Notes under the pieces: model-generated
Database searches by the model: none
What the model was told of the DNA's origin: nothing
Seen by the model: only the letters and a program-made list of their open reading frames with translations
Made by a program: the position numbers and the translations under genes
Shown: positions 27,728 to 37,245 of the stretch, piece after piece
Numbering within the stretch: position 1 is the first letter of the stretch
Layout: every line of letters starts with the position of its first letter
Origin: an uncultured Aquimarina sp.
Lineage (GTDB): Bacteria > Bacteroidota > Bacteroidia > Flavobacteriales > Flavobacteriaceae
Assembly (NCBI GenBank): GCA_947498595.1
Contig: CANMKX010000018.1
Location: 23,342-87,341 of the forward strand
Reading direction: 5' to 3'
Length of the DNA stretch: 64,000 nucleotides

Positions 27728-28858
27728 TTATTCAACCTTTAACAAAGTTTCATTATATAGTTTCAAATATTGAGGTACAACTTGATGAATATCAAATTTT
27801 GATGCCTCATTAAAAGCATTTTCCTTAAATTCATTGAGTTTTTCATCTGTCTCTAAGATTTTAATTCCATTTAAAGCCATTTCATTTATATTACCTATAT
27901 CGCTTAAATATCCAGAAACACCATCTTTATTAACTTCTGGTAACCCACCTACATTAGTTGAAATAACAGGTACGTGATTAATCATAGCTTCTAAAGCAGC
28001 TAATCCAAAACTCTCTCTCTCTGATGGTAATAAAAATAGATCGGAAAAGCATAATATTTTATCAATTTCATTACTATTTCCTAGAAAGATAATTTTATCA
28101 CTTAAGTTTAACTCTTTAGCTAATTTTTCAGCAGGTTCCCTTTCAGGTCCATCACCAACCATTATTAATTTTGATGGAATAGTTTTTTGAATTTTATTAA
28201 ATATATTAATAACATCATCTATCCTTTTTACTTTTCTAAAATTGCTTATATGAGTTAAGATTCTTTCATGGGGAGCAGCCATTAAATCTCTTTTGCAATC
28301 GGTAAAATGTACATTGTGTTTATTTATATCTATAAAATTAGGTACAACTTTTATATCTTTTTTTATATTAAATAAGCGAAGTGTATCTTCTTTCAAACTT
28401 TCTGATACAGAAGTAACTACATCACTATTATTAATACTAAATGTAACTGCTGGTTTATAAAACTGATGATTCCCTACAAGTGTAATATCAGTACCATGAA
28501 GTGTTGTTACCATAGGAATGTTTATTCCTTCTTCTTTTAACATCTGTTTAGCCATATATCCAGCATATGCATGAGGAATTGCATAATGGACATGTAAAAT
28601 ATCAATTTTAAATTCTTTAATCGTATTCACCAATTTACTAGATAGAGCTAGTTCATAAGGCTGGTAATGAAAAAGAGGGTATTCAGGTACATTTACTTCA
28701 TGAAAATGTATATTGTTACTTAATAAATCTAATCGAACAGGTTGATTATATGTTATAAAATGTACTTCATGATTTAATTTAGCTAAGGCTATTCCTAACT
28801 CTGTAGCTACTACCCCACTTCCTCCAAAAGTAGGATAACATACTATTGCTATTTTCAC
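27728..28858 (-). CDS. bshA: N-acetyl-alpha-D-glucosaminyl L-malate synthase BshA
   Basis: 376 residues, GT4 glycosyltransferase of the BshA type. The start MKIAIVCYPTFGGSGVVATE is the BshA glycine-rich acceptor loop. Later come HGTDITLVG, VPNFID, and the nucleotide-sugar region PSERESFGLAALEAM. Catalyses the first step of bacillithiol synthesis, joining GlcNAc to L-malate. Cytosolic, single gene. The 350-bp divergent gap to 29210 contains a 16-bp palindrome. Confidence 0.93.
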   Translation of the reverse strand: MKIAIVCYPTFGGSGVVATELGIALAKLNHEVHFITYNQPVRLDLLSNNIHFHEVNVPEYPLFHYQPYELALSSKLVNTIKEFKIDILHVHYAIPHAYAGYMAKQMLKEEGINIPMVTTLHGTDITLVGNHQFYKPAVTFSINNSDVVTSVSESLKEDTLRLFNIKKDIKVVPNFIDINKHNVHFTDCKRDLMAAPHERILTHISNFRKVKRIDDVINIFNKIQKTIPSKLIMVGDGPEREPAEKLAKELNLSDKIIFLGNSNEIDKILCFSDLFLLPSERESFGLAALEAMINHVPVISTNVGGLPEVNKDGVSGYLSDIGNINEMALNGIKILETDEKLNEFKENAFNEASKFDIHQVVPQYLKLYNETLLKVE

Positions 28859-29110
28859 TTTCTATATATTATCTGTTTATCAATAATTGATTGATTGAAT
28901 GAATTTGATTACAAATTACAAGAAAATAACTTATTTAGATTGTTAAAGGAGTCAAAAAAATCATTCAAATAAAAAACATTTGATTTTATCTTTAAAATAA
29001 AAAAAGTAAGTCTTAATAATTAAATAATCTATAAATAATGATAAAAAACAACTTTTAATATACTAGTACATTGAAAAACAGTCGTTATTTTAGATTTATA
29101 GTAATATATG

Positions 29111-29126
29111 AAGGTTAGCTAACCTT
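29111..29126. promoter_or_regulatory. Perfect 16-bp palindrome in divergent intergenic region
   Basis: AAGGTTAGCTAACCTT reads the same on both strands. It lies between bshA (-) and the SH3-domain gene (+), about 85 bp before the latter start, a plausible operator for a dimeric regulator. No T-run, so not a terminator. The rest of the 28859-29209 gap is AT-rich without visible genes. Confidence 0.4.
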
Positions 29127-29209
29127 TAATCGTGTATTTTATTCATATTATCGTTATTTTTTTTACCAAAAAAACGTAATTTCGCATCCCCTTATAAAAA
29201 CCCCAGACT

Positions 29210-30031
29210 GTGTATAGATATAATTTATTTTTATTTTGTTTTTCGTTTATAACATTAATTTCTTCTGCTCAAACCCAATATTTTCATGAAGGTTTTGAGT
29301 TTAAAGAAAATTCAACTGCATTTGTTTTTGGAGATGGTGTTAAATTAAGAAAAGAACCTAATGTAAATTCCGAAGTTGTTGATATTCTTAATATCGGAGA
29401 TATGATTAAAATAATCTCTAAATCAGAAAAATCACAAGTATTTAATGGTATACAATCAAATTGGTATAAAATTAAAAAAGGTGATCAAGTTGGATATACT
29501 CTTAAAGGGCTTATCTCTGTTCAAAAAATCACAAACAATCAAAAGCAAAATTTCTATTTTAGTCTTAAAAAAAAGGATAACATACTTTATCTTTTAATTA
29601 GAACTAAAGATGCTAAAACGATTAAATATTCTGAAATAACACAAGAATTAATAGGCGATACTTTTGAATTATATTTAACTCTTACTAGTAAGCTAACAAA
29701 TGTAATTAATATATTAGAGATAGATTATTTAGCTGAGAATACTGGTGCAGAAGGTGGTAGTACTTATATGTTTTGGAATGGTTCTGCATTAAAGCATGTT
29801 GCTGATGTAACTAGTACTACTGATGATCAAGGCTATGTTTTTTCTCAAGAATTAATGTTTCCTGATAAAACCAATGGCTTGGTAGACAAAATTAAATTTA
29901 AACAAGAGGTTTCTATTTTAAAAGATAAAAAAACAAACTGGAAAAAAACGTCATTAATGACAAGAGAATTATCTTGGGACGGAATTGAACTGACTCCTGA
30001 TGTTAATACAAAATGGGAAGAAAAAGAATAA
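29210..30031 (+). CDS. Secreted bacterial SH3-domain protein
   Basis: 273 residues from a GTG start, chosen because the signal peptide (FLFCFSFITLISSAQ) begins directly after it and no in-frame ATG precedes it. A bacterial SH3 domain covers about 38-105 (DGVKLRKEPNVNSEVVDIL; WYKIKKGDQVGYTLKGLI). The remaining 165 residues are a beta-rich unknown domain. SH3b domains often bind cell-wall peptides. A TAATTTCG box at 29176-29183 could be its -7 element. It is convergent with murA, with a shared terminator between them. Confidence 0.7.
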   Translation: MYRYNLFLFCFSFITLISSAQTQYFHEGFEFKENSTAFVFGDGVKLRKEPNVNSEVVDILNIGDMIKIISKSEKSQVFNGIQSNWYKIKKGDQVGYTLKGLISVQKITNNQKQNFYFSLKKKDNILYLLIRTKDAKTIKYSEITQELIGDTFELYLTLTSKLTNVINILEIDYLAENTGAEGGSTYMFWNGSALKHVADVTSTTDDQGYVFSQELMFPDKTNGLVDKIKFKQEVSILKDKKTNWKKTSLMTRELSWDGIELTPDVNTKWEEKE

Positions 30032-30040
30032 TTACTAATA

Positions 30041-30099
30041 AATAGAGTATAAAAAAAGGATTAATATGTTTAATATTAATCCTTTTTTTATACTCTATT
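30041..30099. terminator. Bidirectional terminator between SH3 gene and murA
   Basis: A perfect 27-bp stem (30041-30067 with 30073-30099) around the loop GTTTA; the core GGATTAATAT/ATATTAATCC is flanked by seven A and seven T, so it works on both strands of these convergent genes. Confidence 0.92.
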
Positions 30100-30109
30100 A
30101 TTTTATTTC

Positions 30110-31423
30110 TTAAGCAGTTCTTATAATCTTTGCTCCAATTGCTCTCAGTCGTTCATCTATGTTTTCGTAACCTCTATCAATTTGCTCAATATTATGAATT
30201 GTAGAAGTCCCTTTGGCACTTAATGCTGCAATCAATAATGAAATTCCTGCTCTAATATCTGGAGATACCATCGTTGTAGCTTTTAACTGTGATTTAAAAT
30301 CATGCCCAATAACAGTAGCTCTATGAGGATCACATAATATAATTTTTGCTCCCATATCGATTAACTTGTCTACAAAAAACAAACGGCTCTCAAACATTTT
30401 TTGATGCACCATTAGTTCTCCTTTTGCTTGAGTAGCAACAACCAATATAATACTAAGTAAATCAGGAGTAAATCCAGGCCAAGGAGCATCACTAATGGTC
30501 ATAAAAGATCCATCAATAAAGTTTTCAATCTCATATCCATCTATATGCGCTGGTATATGTATATCATCACCTTTTTTCTCTAATGTAATTCCTAATTTTC
30601 TAAATGTATCTGGAATTAAACCTAAGTCTTTCCAACTAACATTTTTAATTGTAATTTCACTTTTAGTCATTGCAGCCATACCTATCCACGATCCTATTTC
30701 GATCATATCAGGTAAAACTCGATGCTCACATCCTCCTAATTTCTCTACGCCTTCGATTACTAATAAATTGGAGCCTATACCTTTTATATTAGCCCCCATT
30801 GCATTAAGCATTTTGCATAATTGCTGCAAATAAGGTTCACAAGCAGCATTATAAATAGTTGTTGTTCCCTCTGCCAATGCAGCAGCCATTACTATATTAG
30901 CAGTACCTGTTACGGATGCTTCGTCTAGCAACATATAAGCTCCTTTAAGTCCTTCTGGAGCTTCAACACCGTAAAAGCGTTCTTCTTTATTATATCTAAA
31001 TTTTGCACCTAAGTTAATAAAACCTTCGAAGTGAGTATCTAATCTACGTCTTCCAATTTTATCCCCTCCTGGTCTTGGGATATACCCTTTCCCAAATCGT
31101 CCTAATAAAGGACCTACGATCATTATAGAACCTCTTAGACTACTACCTTCTTGCTTAAACTGTTCACTTTCTAGGTATTCTAAATTAAGTTCATCGCTTT
31201 TGAAAGTATATTTTCCTTTACCTAATTTTTGAATTTTCACTCCTAGATTCCCTAAAATGGTAATCAATTTATTAACATCCCTTATATCTGGTATATTAGA
31301 GATTGTCACCTTTTCAGGAGTTAATAATACAGCGCAAAGTATCTGCAAGGCTTCATTTTTTGCTCCTTGTGGTTGTATTTCACCTTTGAGCTGATGGCCT
31401 CCTTCAATTTGAAAAGTACCCAT
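30110..31423 (-). CDS. murA: UDP-N-acetylglucosamine 1-carboxyvinyltransferase, Cys-to-Asp active site
   Basis: 437 residues, full length. KNEAL near 22, RGSIMIVGPLLGRFG (97-111) and the active-site loop RPGGDKIGRRRLD (117-129). The residue that is catalytic Cys115 in E. coli is Asp121 here. MurA transfers enolpyruvate from PEP to UDP-GlcNAc in peptidoglycan synthesis. Family knowledge says Cys-to-Asp enzymes stay active but do not react with fosfomycin. It lies 24 bp after the DUF4290 gene, so probably an operon. Confidence 0.97.
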   Translation of the reverse strand: MGTFQIEGGHQLKGEIQPQGAKNEALQILCAVLLTPEKVTISNIPDIRDVNKLITILGNLGVKIQKLGKGKYTFKSDELNLEYLESEQFKQEGSSLRGSIMIVGPLLGRFGKGYIPRPGGDKIGRRRLDTHFEGFINLGAKFRYNKEERFYGVEAPEGLKGAYMLLDEASVTGTANIVMAAALAEGTTTIYNAACEPYLQQLCKMLNAMGANIKGIGSNLLVIEGVEKLGGCEHRVLPDMIEIGSWIGMAAMTKSEITIKNVSWKDLGLIPDTFRKLGITLEKKGDDIHIPAHIDGYEIENFIDGSFMTISDAPWPGFTPDLLSIILVVATQAKGELMVHQKMFESRLFFVDKLIDMGAKIILCDPHRATVIGHDFKSQLKATTMVSPDIRAGISLLIAALSAKGTSTIHNIEQIDRGYENIDERLRAIGAKIIRTA

Positions 31424-31447
31424 AAATTTTATTCGTTGGTTAAGTGA

Positions 31448-32110
31448 TTAATAACGTTTTTTATTTCTGTTATTATTATTGTTGCGATAATTATTGTTTC
31501 TCTTATTAGTGTTAGAGTTATTAGAGTATTTTTTCTTTGATTTCATTAAATTGAAAGAATCTCTTAATCCCTCTTCACTATTTATTAAATTGATTTTACC
31601 GTTACTCAATTCAAGAAGATGATTATATATAACTGTATCATCTACAGTGTCTTTATTCCAGCTTAAGAAACATTTTTTCATATGATTAGCGATCGTCATA
31701 ATCAATGCTTCCTTTAACTCTCCTTCTTCCCAATTTATAGCTACATCGATCATTCGTTTGATGTTGTTACCATAAAAACGGTATTTAGGAAAGTTTTGAG
31801 GATAATCCAATGGCTCTGGTCTTTCATCCAACTTTTCTTTAGTTAATATTGGATAAGGAGCATCAACATCTAATTTAAAATCACTCATAATAAATAATTG
31901 ATCCCATAATTTATGTTGAAAGTCTGGGACATCTCTTAAATGAGGTTGTAGATTCCCCATTACAGCGATAATAGCCTTTGCTACTTTATTTCTTTCATCT
32001 CTATCTTCAATGGCAACTGCTTGATTGATCATTTTCTGGATATGTCTCCCATACTCAGGAATGATAAGCTTTACACGCTCTGTATTGTATTCTAAATTAT
32101 CTATTAACAT
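31448..32110 (-). CDS. DUF4290 family protein
   Basis: 220 residues. Hydrophilic and helical, with conserved-looking blocks YGRHIQKMINQAVAIEDR and the segment PLDYPQNFPKYRFYGNNIK (split reading: PLDYPQNF, YRFYGNNI). The extreme C-terminus is a low-complexity Asn/Arg/Lys tail (NNNYRNNNNNRNKKRY). DUF4290 is restricted to Bacteroidota and usually sits beside murA, as here. No function is established; the basic tail could bind nucleic acid (inference). Confidence 0.85.
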   Translation of the reverse strand: MLIDNLEYNTERVKLIIPEYGRHIQKMINQAVAIEDRDERNKVAKAIIAVMGNLQPHLRDVPDFQHKLWDQLFIMSDFKLDVDAPYPILTKEKLDERPEPLDYPQNFPKYRFYGNNIKRMIDVAINWEEGELKEALIMTIANHMKKCFLSWNKDTVDDTVIYNHLLELSNGKINLINSEEGLRDSFNLMKSKKKYSNNSNTNKRNNNYRNNNNNRNKKRY

Positions 32111-32238
32111 CTATTTTATATAAAAGTGAAGAAGATCTTAATCGTCTTACTATTTCCACTAGTAATTATGACATATAGATCTTAATTTGGATTGCAAAAT
32201 ACTAAAATAAATAAAAGTATACTCTATTTTTTTATTTT

Positions 32239-32556
32239 TTAAAGAGATATAACTCCTTCAACTTTTTCTGCAATCTCTTTATATTTTAAAATAACGTGAT
32301 CTGGATCTGTCATTCTTACATTTATTGAAACACTAGTATACTTACCATTTTTAGACTCTTTTGTCTTAATCACAGCTCCCATATTATTAAAAACATTCTC
32401 TACTTGTCCAATTTTTTCTGCACTAGTAGGTACTATAAATTTATATAAATATACATTAGGCCAAGTTGAAGTTGATAATAATTGTTCCTTCAATTTAGCA
32501 TAAAACTCTTCACTTTTAGATTGTTCACTCATATTTTGGTATTGTTTTTTTAACAA
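32239..32556 (-). CDS. DUF493 (YbeD-like) family protein
   Basis: 105 residues. The core WPNVYLYKFIVPTS... followed by EKIGQVENVFNNMGA and YTSVSINVRMTDPDHVILKY fits the small ACT-like DUF493 fold. YbeD proteins are cytosolic and thought to be regulatory. The first eight residues before MSEQSKSEEF may not be translated; the second Met at residue 9 is equally likely as the start. Single gene, divergent from the NTPase-recQ-fmt operon. Confidence 0.85.
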   Translation of the reverse strand: MLKKQYQNMSEQSKSEEFYAKLKEQLLSTSTWPNVYLYKFIVPTSAEKIGQVENVFNNMGAVIKTKESKNGKYTSVSINVRMTDPDHVILKYKEIAEKVEGVISL

Positions 32557-32687
32557 AGATACATCATCTTATTTATTCTTTAATATCCTTATTTTTTAAT
32601 TGTTTTTTCTAGTATCGCTTATCTCATAAATTCATATTTTTTAGTTCTGATATAAATTACGAAATTTGGCTTTTAAATTTATAGAAT

Positions 32688-33227
32688 TTGGCAAATAAGA
32701 AAATCGTAATTATTGGTGGTCCTGCTAGTGGAAAAACTACCGTTATAAATCATTTAATCGAATTAGGTGAAACTTGTTATGAAGAAATATCAAGACAAGT
32801 AATCGCTAATGCTCAAAAAGAAGGGATCGAACAATTATTTGTTACCGAACCCACATTATTCAGTCAGAAATTATTAGAAGGTAGAATCGAACAATTTGAA
32901 GAGGCTAAAAAATGTAATGAAAAATGTGTATTCCTTGATCGAGGAATTCCAGATATAGTTGCATATATGAATTATGTAAACGAAGAAAGCCCCGCCCATT
33001 TTATAGAGGCTTGTAATACCTATAAATACGATCAAATTTTTATACTTCCTCCTTGGGAAGAAATTCATACAACCGATGAAGAACGTTATGAAAGCTTTGA
33101 ACAGGCAAAAGAAATACATCTTCATTTACATAAAATGTACACACAATTAGGTTATGATTGTATTGAAGTGCCTTTTGGTAATATCGAAAAAAGAGCTAAC
33201 TTTATATTAGAGCACAGCAAAAAATAA
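32688..33227 (+). CDS. P-loop NTPase (AAA_28 type), TTG start
   Basis: 179 residues from TTG. Walker A GPASGKTT (11-18) and a Walker B-like CVFLDRGIPDIVAY near 80. A lid segment TTDEERYES follows. This matches small kinase-like AAA_28 ATPases of unknown substrate. The TTG is chosen because the P-loop begins only nine residues later and no ATG precedes it in frame. recQ starts 2 bp after its stop, so the genes are coupled. Confidence 0.8.
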   Translation: MANKKIVIIGGPASGKTTVINHLIELGETCYEEISRQVIANAQKEGIEQLFVTEPTLFSQKLLEGRIEQFEEAKKCNEKCVFLDRGIPDIVAYMNYVNEESPAHFIEACNTYKYDQIFILPPWEEIHTTDEERYESFEQAKEIHLHLHKMYTQLGYDCIEVPFGNIEKRANFILEHSKK

Positions 33228-33229
33228 CC

Positions 33230-35134
33230 ATGCAAACTCCAGTTCAAATATTAAAAAAATACTGGAATTATAACAATTTCAAACCTCTCCAAGAAGATAT
33301 CATATCATCTATCCTTAAAAAAGAGGATACATTTGCATTGTTACCAACTGGAGGTGGAAAATCTATTTGTTTTCAAGTTCCTGCTTTAATTAATGAAGGG
33401 ATTTGTATCGTTATATCACCATTAATCGCACTAATGCAAGATCAAGTACAATCGCTTCAAAAAAAAGGGATAAAAGCTATTGCATTAACTAGTGGTATAA
33501 AGTATACTGAATTAGATACTCTATTAGATAATTGTATCTACGGAAATTATAAATTTCTTTATTTATCACCAGAACGCTTACAACAAGACATCGTTAAAGA
33601 AAGGATTAAGCAGATGAATGTTTCATTAATTGCTGTGGACGAAGCACATTGTATATCGCAATGGGGAAACGATTTTAGACCTTCTTATAAAAAGATAAAA
33701 ATTCTAAAAACATTAAAACCTACTGTTCCTACTATAGCACTCACAGCTTCTGCTACTCCAACTGTTCTTTCTGATATTATTTTACAATTAGATTTATTTC
33801 AACCTAAAATATTTAAAAGTTCTTTTGCTAGAAAAAATCTAGGTTACACCTTTCTTAAAACGAATGATAAATTTTACAAACTTCGTCAAATCCTAACAAA
33901 ACAACCTGGAAGTTCTATTATATATGTCAGAAACAGAAAATCTGCTATAGATATTAGTGGTACACTTACTAACTGGGGGTTTAAAAGTACCTACTATCAT
34001 GGAGGCATCTCTATGGAAGAAAAAAACAAGCGCTTTGAATTATGGTCTCAAGACAAAATTCAAGTAATGGTAGCTACCAATGCTTTCGGTATGGGGATCG
34101 ACAAACCAAATGTTCGTACAGTAATTCATCTCAATATCCCCGAAAGTATTGAAAGTTATTTTCAAGAAGCAGGAAGAGCTGGGAGAGACGGTCAAAAATC
34201 CTATGCAATTTTACTAAAAAGTGATGGTGATGTTACGACAGTTAGAAATCAATTTATAACAATATTACCTAAGGTCGATTTTATCAAAATAGTCTATAAA
34301 AAACTCTGTAATTATTTTCAGATTTCTTACGGAGAAGGAGAAAATACGGCACACCCTTTCAACTTTAATCATTTTTGTAAAACATATAAATTTAATTCAC
34401 TCGTTACCTATAATGCATTAAAGACACTCGATCAAAATAGTATTATAACATTTACACAGCGTTATATAAAAAGATCTAATATACATATCACTGCTAGTAG
34501 TCAGGATGTAATATTCTATTTAGAACAATATCCACAATATGCAATGGTAATCAAGGCCATTTTAAGAACTTATGGAGGTGTATTTGATGAAGAAATAGAG
34601 ATTAATTTATCACAAATAGTTCAAAAAGTTGGGACAACTGAACAAGAAGCTGTCAAAATATTAAAAGAAGTAGAAAAATCAGGATTACTTTCATTTAACC
34701 ATCTAAAAACAGATGCTGAGATAATTTTTCTTAAACCTAGAGAAGATGATAGGGCTATTAATACTATAAAACATCATATTATAAAACATAATGAAGTTAA
34801 AGTAAATCAAGTAGAATCAATGATCGAACTAGTTCAAAATGATTCTCTATGTAAAAGTAAGCAGCTCTTACATTATTTTGGAGAAAAAGATTTAACAGAT
34901 TGTGGAATTTGTAATGTATGTCGAAATTCAAAAAAACAAATCAAAAACGATCGATCTGAAATTCAAAGTAAAATACTACAACTTTTAAGTCAACAAAATT
35001 TATCTTCGCGACAATTATTAGAAAAATTAACTTTTTCAAAAGAAGTTACTTTAGATATCATTCGTTTTTTAAATGAGCATAATATCATAAAAATCAATTC
35101 TGATAATAAATATCAATTAATCAAAAAAGATTAA
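33230..35134 (+). CDS. recQ: ATP-dependent DNA helicase RecQ
   Basis: 634 residues. Motif I TGGGKS (40-45), DEAH box in AVDEAHCISQWG near 136, motif VI QEAGRAGRDGQ, then the RecQ zinc-binding region with Cys residues in LCKSKQLLHYFGEKDL and DCGICNVCR. The C-terminus is a short winged-helix-like tail; no clear HRDC domain is seen, as in shorter flavobacterial RecQ. Unwinds DNA 3'-5' during recombination repair. Operon NTPase-recQ-fmt (gaps of 2 and 19 bp). Confidence 0.95.
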   Translation: MQTPVQILKKYWNYNNFKPLQEDIISSILKKEDTFALLPTGGGKSICFQVPALINEGICIVISPLIALMQDQVQSLQKKGIKAIALTSGIKYTELDTLLDNCIYGNYKFLYLSPERLQQDIVKERIKQMNVSLIAVDEAHCISQWGNDFRPSYKKIKILKTLKPTVPTIALTASATPTVLSDIILQLDLFQPKIFKSSFARKNLGYTFLKTNDKFYKLRQILTKQPGSSIIYVRNRKSAIDISGTLTNWGFKSTYYHGGISMEEKNKRFELWSQDKIQVMVATNAFGMGIDKPNVRTVIHLNIPESIESYFQEAGRAGRDGQKSYAILLKSDGDVTTVRNQFITILPKVDFIKIVYKKLCNYFQISYGEGENTAHPFNFNHFCKTYKFNSLVTYNALKTLDQNSIITFTQRYIKRSNIHITASSQDVIFYLEQYPQYAMVIKAILRTYGGVFDEEIEINLSQIVQKVGTTEQEAVKILKEVEKSGLLSFNHLKTDAEIIFLKPREDDRAINTIKHHIIKHNEVKVNQVESMIELVQNDSLCKSKQLLHYFGEKDLTDCGICNVCRNSKKQIKNDRSEIQSKILQLLSQQNLSSRQLLEKLTFSKEVTLDIIRFLNEHNIIKINSDNKYQLIKKD

Positions 35135-35153
35135 TCTTATAATTTTTATATAG

Positions 35154-36098
35154 ATGAAAAAATTAAAAATCCTATTTATGGGGACGCCCGATTTTGCGGT
35201 TGAAACCTTAAAAGCATTAATAGATCAAAATTTTGAAGTTGTTGGCGTAATTACTGCTCCAGACAGACCAGCTGGTAGAGGACGTAAATTAAAAGCTTCT
35301 GCAGTTAAAGAATACGCGCTTTCTCAAAATCTGAATATTTTACAACCAATCAATTTAAAAAACGAAGATTTTTTAACCGATTTAAAAAAGTTAAACGCAA
35401 ATTTAAATATTGTTGTCGCTTTTAGAATGTTACCAAAAATAGTTTGGGACATGCCAGAGTATGGTACCTTTAATTTACATGCTTCCCTCCTACCTGATTA
35501 TAGAGGAGCAGCTCCTATTAATTGGGCTGTTATTAATGGTGAAGAAAAAACAGGGATAACGACCTTTTTTATTGATGAAAAAATAGATACAGGAAATATT
35601 ATATTACAAGAAGAAATTTCTATAAATGAAGATGAAAATGCCGGATCATTACATGATAAGTTAATGCTCAAAGGAGCTCAACTTGTAGTAAAGACTGTTA
35701 AAGCTATTGAAAACGATACAGCTTCAACAACGGTTCAACCACAAACAGGCATTTCTAAAACTGCTTATAAACTACATAAGGAAAATACAAAAATTGATTG
35801 GTCAAAAGAGATTACTTCAATTTACAACTTAATAAGAGGACTAAGTCCATATCCATCAGCTTGGTGTTATCTTCATAATTTAGAACAGATAGCTATAAAA
35901 ATACATGAAGCTTCAATTATCAAAGAAAAACACTCGCACAGCGTAGGAAAAGTAATTATTGAAGATAATTCAATTAAAATTGCAGCTGTAAATGGTTATA
36001 TATTAATCAAAAAATTACAATTACCTGGTAAAAAAGCAATGGAAGCAAAAGCACTCTTAAATGGATATACATTTGAAAAGGATGCAACAGTAAGCTAA
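35154..36098 (+). CDS. fmt: Methionyl-tRNA formyltransferase
   Basis: 314 residues, usual length. N-terminal Rossmann MGTPDFA, the formyl-transfer motif NLHASLLPDYRGAAPI (107-122) with catalytic Asn/His, and Asp145 in IDTGNI. The C-terminal OB-fold that holds tRNA follows. Formylates initiator Met-tRNA using 10-formyl-THF. Third gene of the operon, 19 bp after recQ. Confidence 0.97.
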   Translation: MKKLKILFMGTPDFAVETLKALIDQNFEVVGVITAPDRPAGRGRKLKASAVKEYALSQNLNILQPINLKNEDFLTDLKKLNANLNIVVAFRMLPKIVWDMPEYGTFNLHASLLPDYRGAAPINWAVINGEEKTGITTFFIDEKIDTGNIILQEEISINEDENAGSLHDKLMLKGAQLVVKTVKAIENDTASTTVQPQTGISKTAYKLHKENTKIDWSKEITSIYNLIRGLSPYPSAWCYLHNLEQIAIKIHEASIIKEKHSHSVGKVIIEDNSIKIAAVNGYILIKKLQLPGKKAMEAKALLNGYTFEKDATVS

Positions 36099-36201
36099 CC
36101 CCTTTATTGGCAAAGGAATGAATAATTGTTCTTTTTTTTTGTCTGTTTATTAACAATCTACCATAGTTATTAACAAATCCCCGTATTTACTGGGCTAAAG
36201 C

Positions 36202-36231
36202 TTGCATGAATAAATAATCCGTCTAAATTTG
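36202..36231 (+). promoter_or_regulatory. Promoter of the HU gene
   Basis: TTG at 36202-36204, 19 bp spacing, TAAATTTG at 36224-36231: a full match to the Bacteroidota TTG-N19-TAnnTTTG pattern. The leader to the ATG at 36285 is about 50 nt. Confidence 0.75.
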
Positions 36232-36284
36232 TAATGCGTTTAATAAAAAAGGTTTAACCAACAATTAATTTTAAAAACAAAATT

Positions 36285-36557
36285 ATGAACAAAACAGATT
36301 TAATCGACAGAATGGCGGAAGACGCTGGTATCACTAAAGCAGCAGCAAAAAAAGCATTAGAGTCATTTTTAGGTAATATCGAAGGAACTCTTAAAAAAGG
36401 AGATCGTATTTCTTTAGTAGGGTTTGGATCTTGGTCAGTATCTGAGAGAGCTGCAAGAGAAGGTAGAAATCCTCAAACAGGAAAAACTATCCAAATTGCT
36501 GCTAAGAATGTAGTTAAATTTAAAGCTGGAGCAGATTTACAGAACTCTGTAAACTAA
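36285..36557 (+). CDS. HU-family DNA-binding protein
   Basis: 90 residues. Typical HU/IHF start MNKTDLIDRMAEDAGITKA, the GFGSWSVSERAAREGRNPQTG arm signature (here GFGSWSV then RAAREGRNPQTG), and the helical C-terminus. Architectural DNA-bending protein, usually highly expressed, which fits the strong promoter and the terminator on either side. Because cassette recombination in integrons can depend on host architectural factors it may be relevant to the array downstream, but that is speculative. Confidence 0.96.
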   Translation: MNKTDLIDRMAEDAGITKAAAKKALESFLGNIEGTLKKGDRISLVGFGSWSVSERAAREGRNPQTGKTIQIAAKNVVKFKAGADLQNSVN

Positions 36558-36578
36558 TCTAGTTTTCAATATATAATC

Positions 36579-36608
36579 AAAGCTCCCACAAACAGGGGGC
36601 TTTTTTAT
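36579..36608 (+). terminator. Terminator of the HU gene
   Basis: AAAGCTCCC (36579-36587) pairs with GGGGGCTTT (36595-36603, one G-U) followed by a T-run, 22 bp after the stop. Confidence 0.85.
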
Positions 36609-36684
36609 TAATTTGATTTTAAAAAAGTATATGTATGGTTTTGAGTATTCCAAAAATTTAACTATTTTTAACTAAACAACTTAA

Positions 36685-37245
36685 ATGATCTCACTCCAAC
36701 CAACTAAAGGGTTCTTACTCATAGCAGAACCAACTATCATAGGGGACATGTCTTTCAATAGATCTGTAGTTTTACTAGCAGATCATAGCAAAGAAGGCTC
36801 TATAGGTTTTATCATGAATAAACCTTTAGAATATCATCTATCGGATTTGATTCCGAATATAACAACAGAATTTAAAGTTTATAATGGCGGACCTGTTGAA
36901 CAAGACAATTTATATTTTATTCACAAAATACCTCATTTAATACCTAACAGTGTCGAAATCTCTTGTGGTATATACTGGGGTGGTGATTTTAACATTGTCT
37001 CACGTTTAATAAATGAAGATAAAATTACTCCTAAAGAAATTCGTTTTTTCCTTGGCTATTCAGGATGGGAAGCTACTCAGTTAAATCAAGAATTAAAAGC
37101 TAACTCATGGGTTATTGTTAAAAATATCTATAAAAAAGATATTATCGAAAAATCATATAATTCATTTTGGAAAGAAAAAATGATTGAACTAGGTGGTGAA
37201 TATTTATTATGGTCCAATGCGCCTGAAAACCCAAGTTATAATTAA
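36685..37245 (+). CDS. YqgE/AlgH family protein
   Basis: 186 residues. N-terminal GFLLIAEPTIIGDMSFNRSV, GSIGFIMNKPL, VYNGGPVEQDNLYFIH and the GYSGWEATQLNQEL block are the standard UPF0301 (YqgE/AlgH) landmarks. Cytosolic, role not settled in any organism. Its stop overlaps the stop of the convergent aminotransferase gene by 4 bp. Confidence 0.93.
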   Translation: MISLQPTKGFLLIAEPTIIGDMSFNRSVVLLADHSKEGSIGFIMNKPLEYHLSDLIPNITTEFKVYNGGPVEQDNLYFIHKIPHLIPNSVEISCGIYWGGDFNIVSRLINEDKITPKEIRFFLGYSGWEATQLNQELKANSWVIVKNIYKKDIIEKSYNSFWKEKMIELGGEYLLWSNAPENPSYN

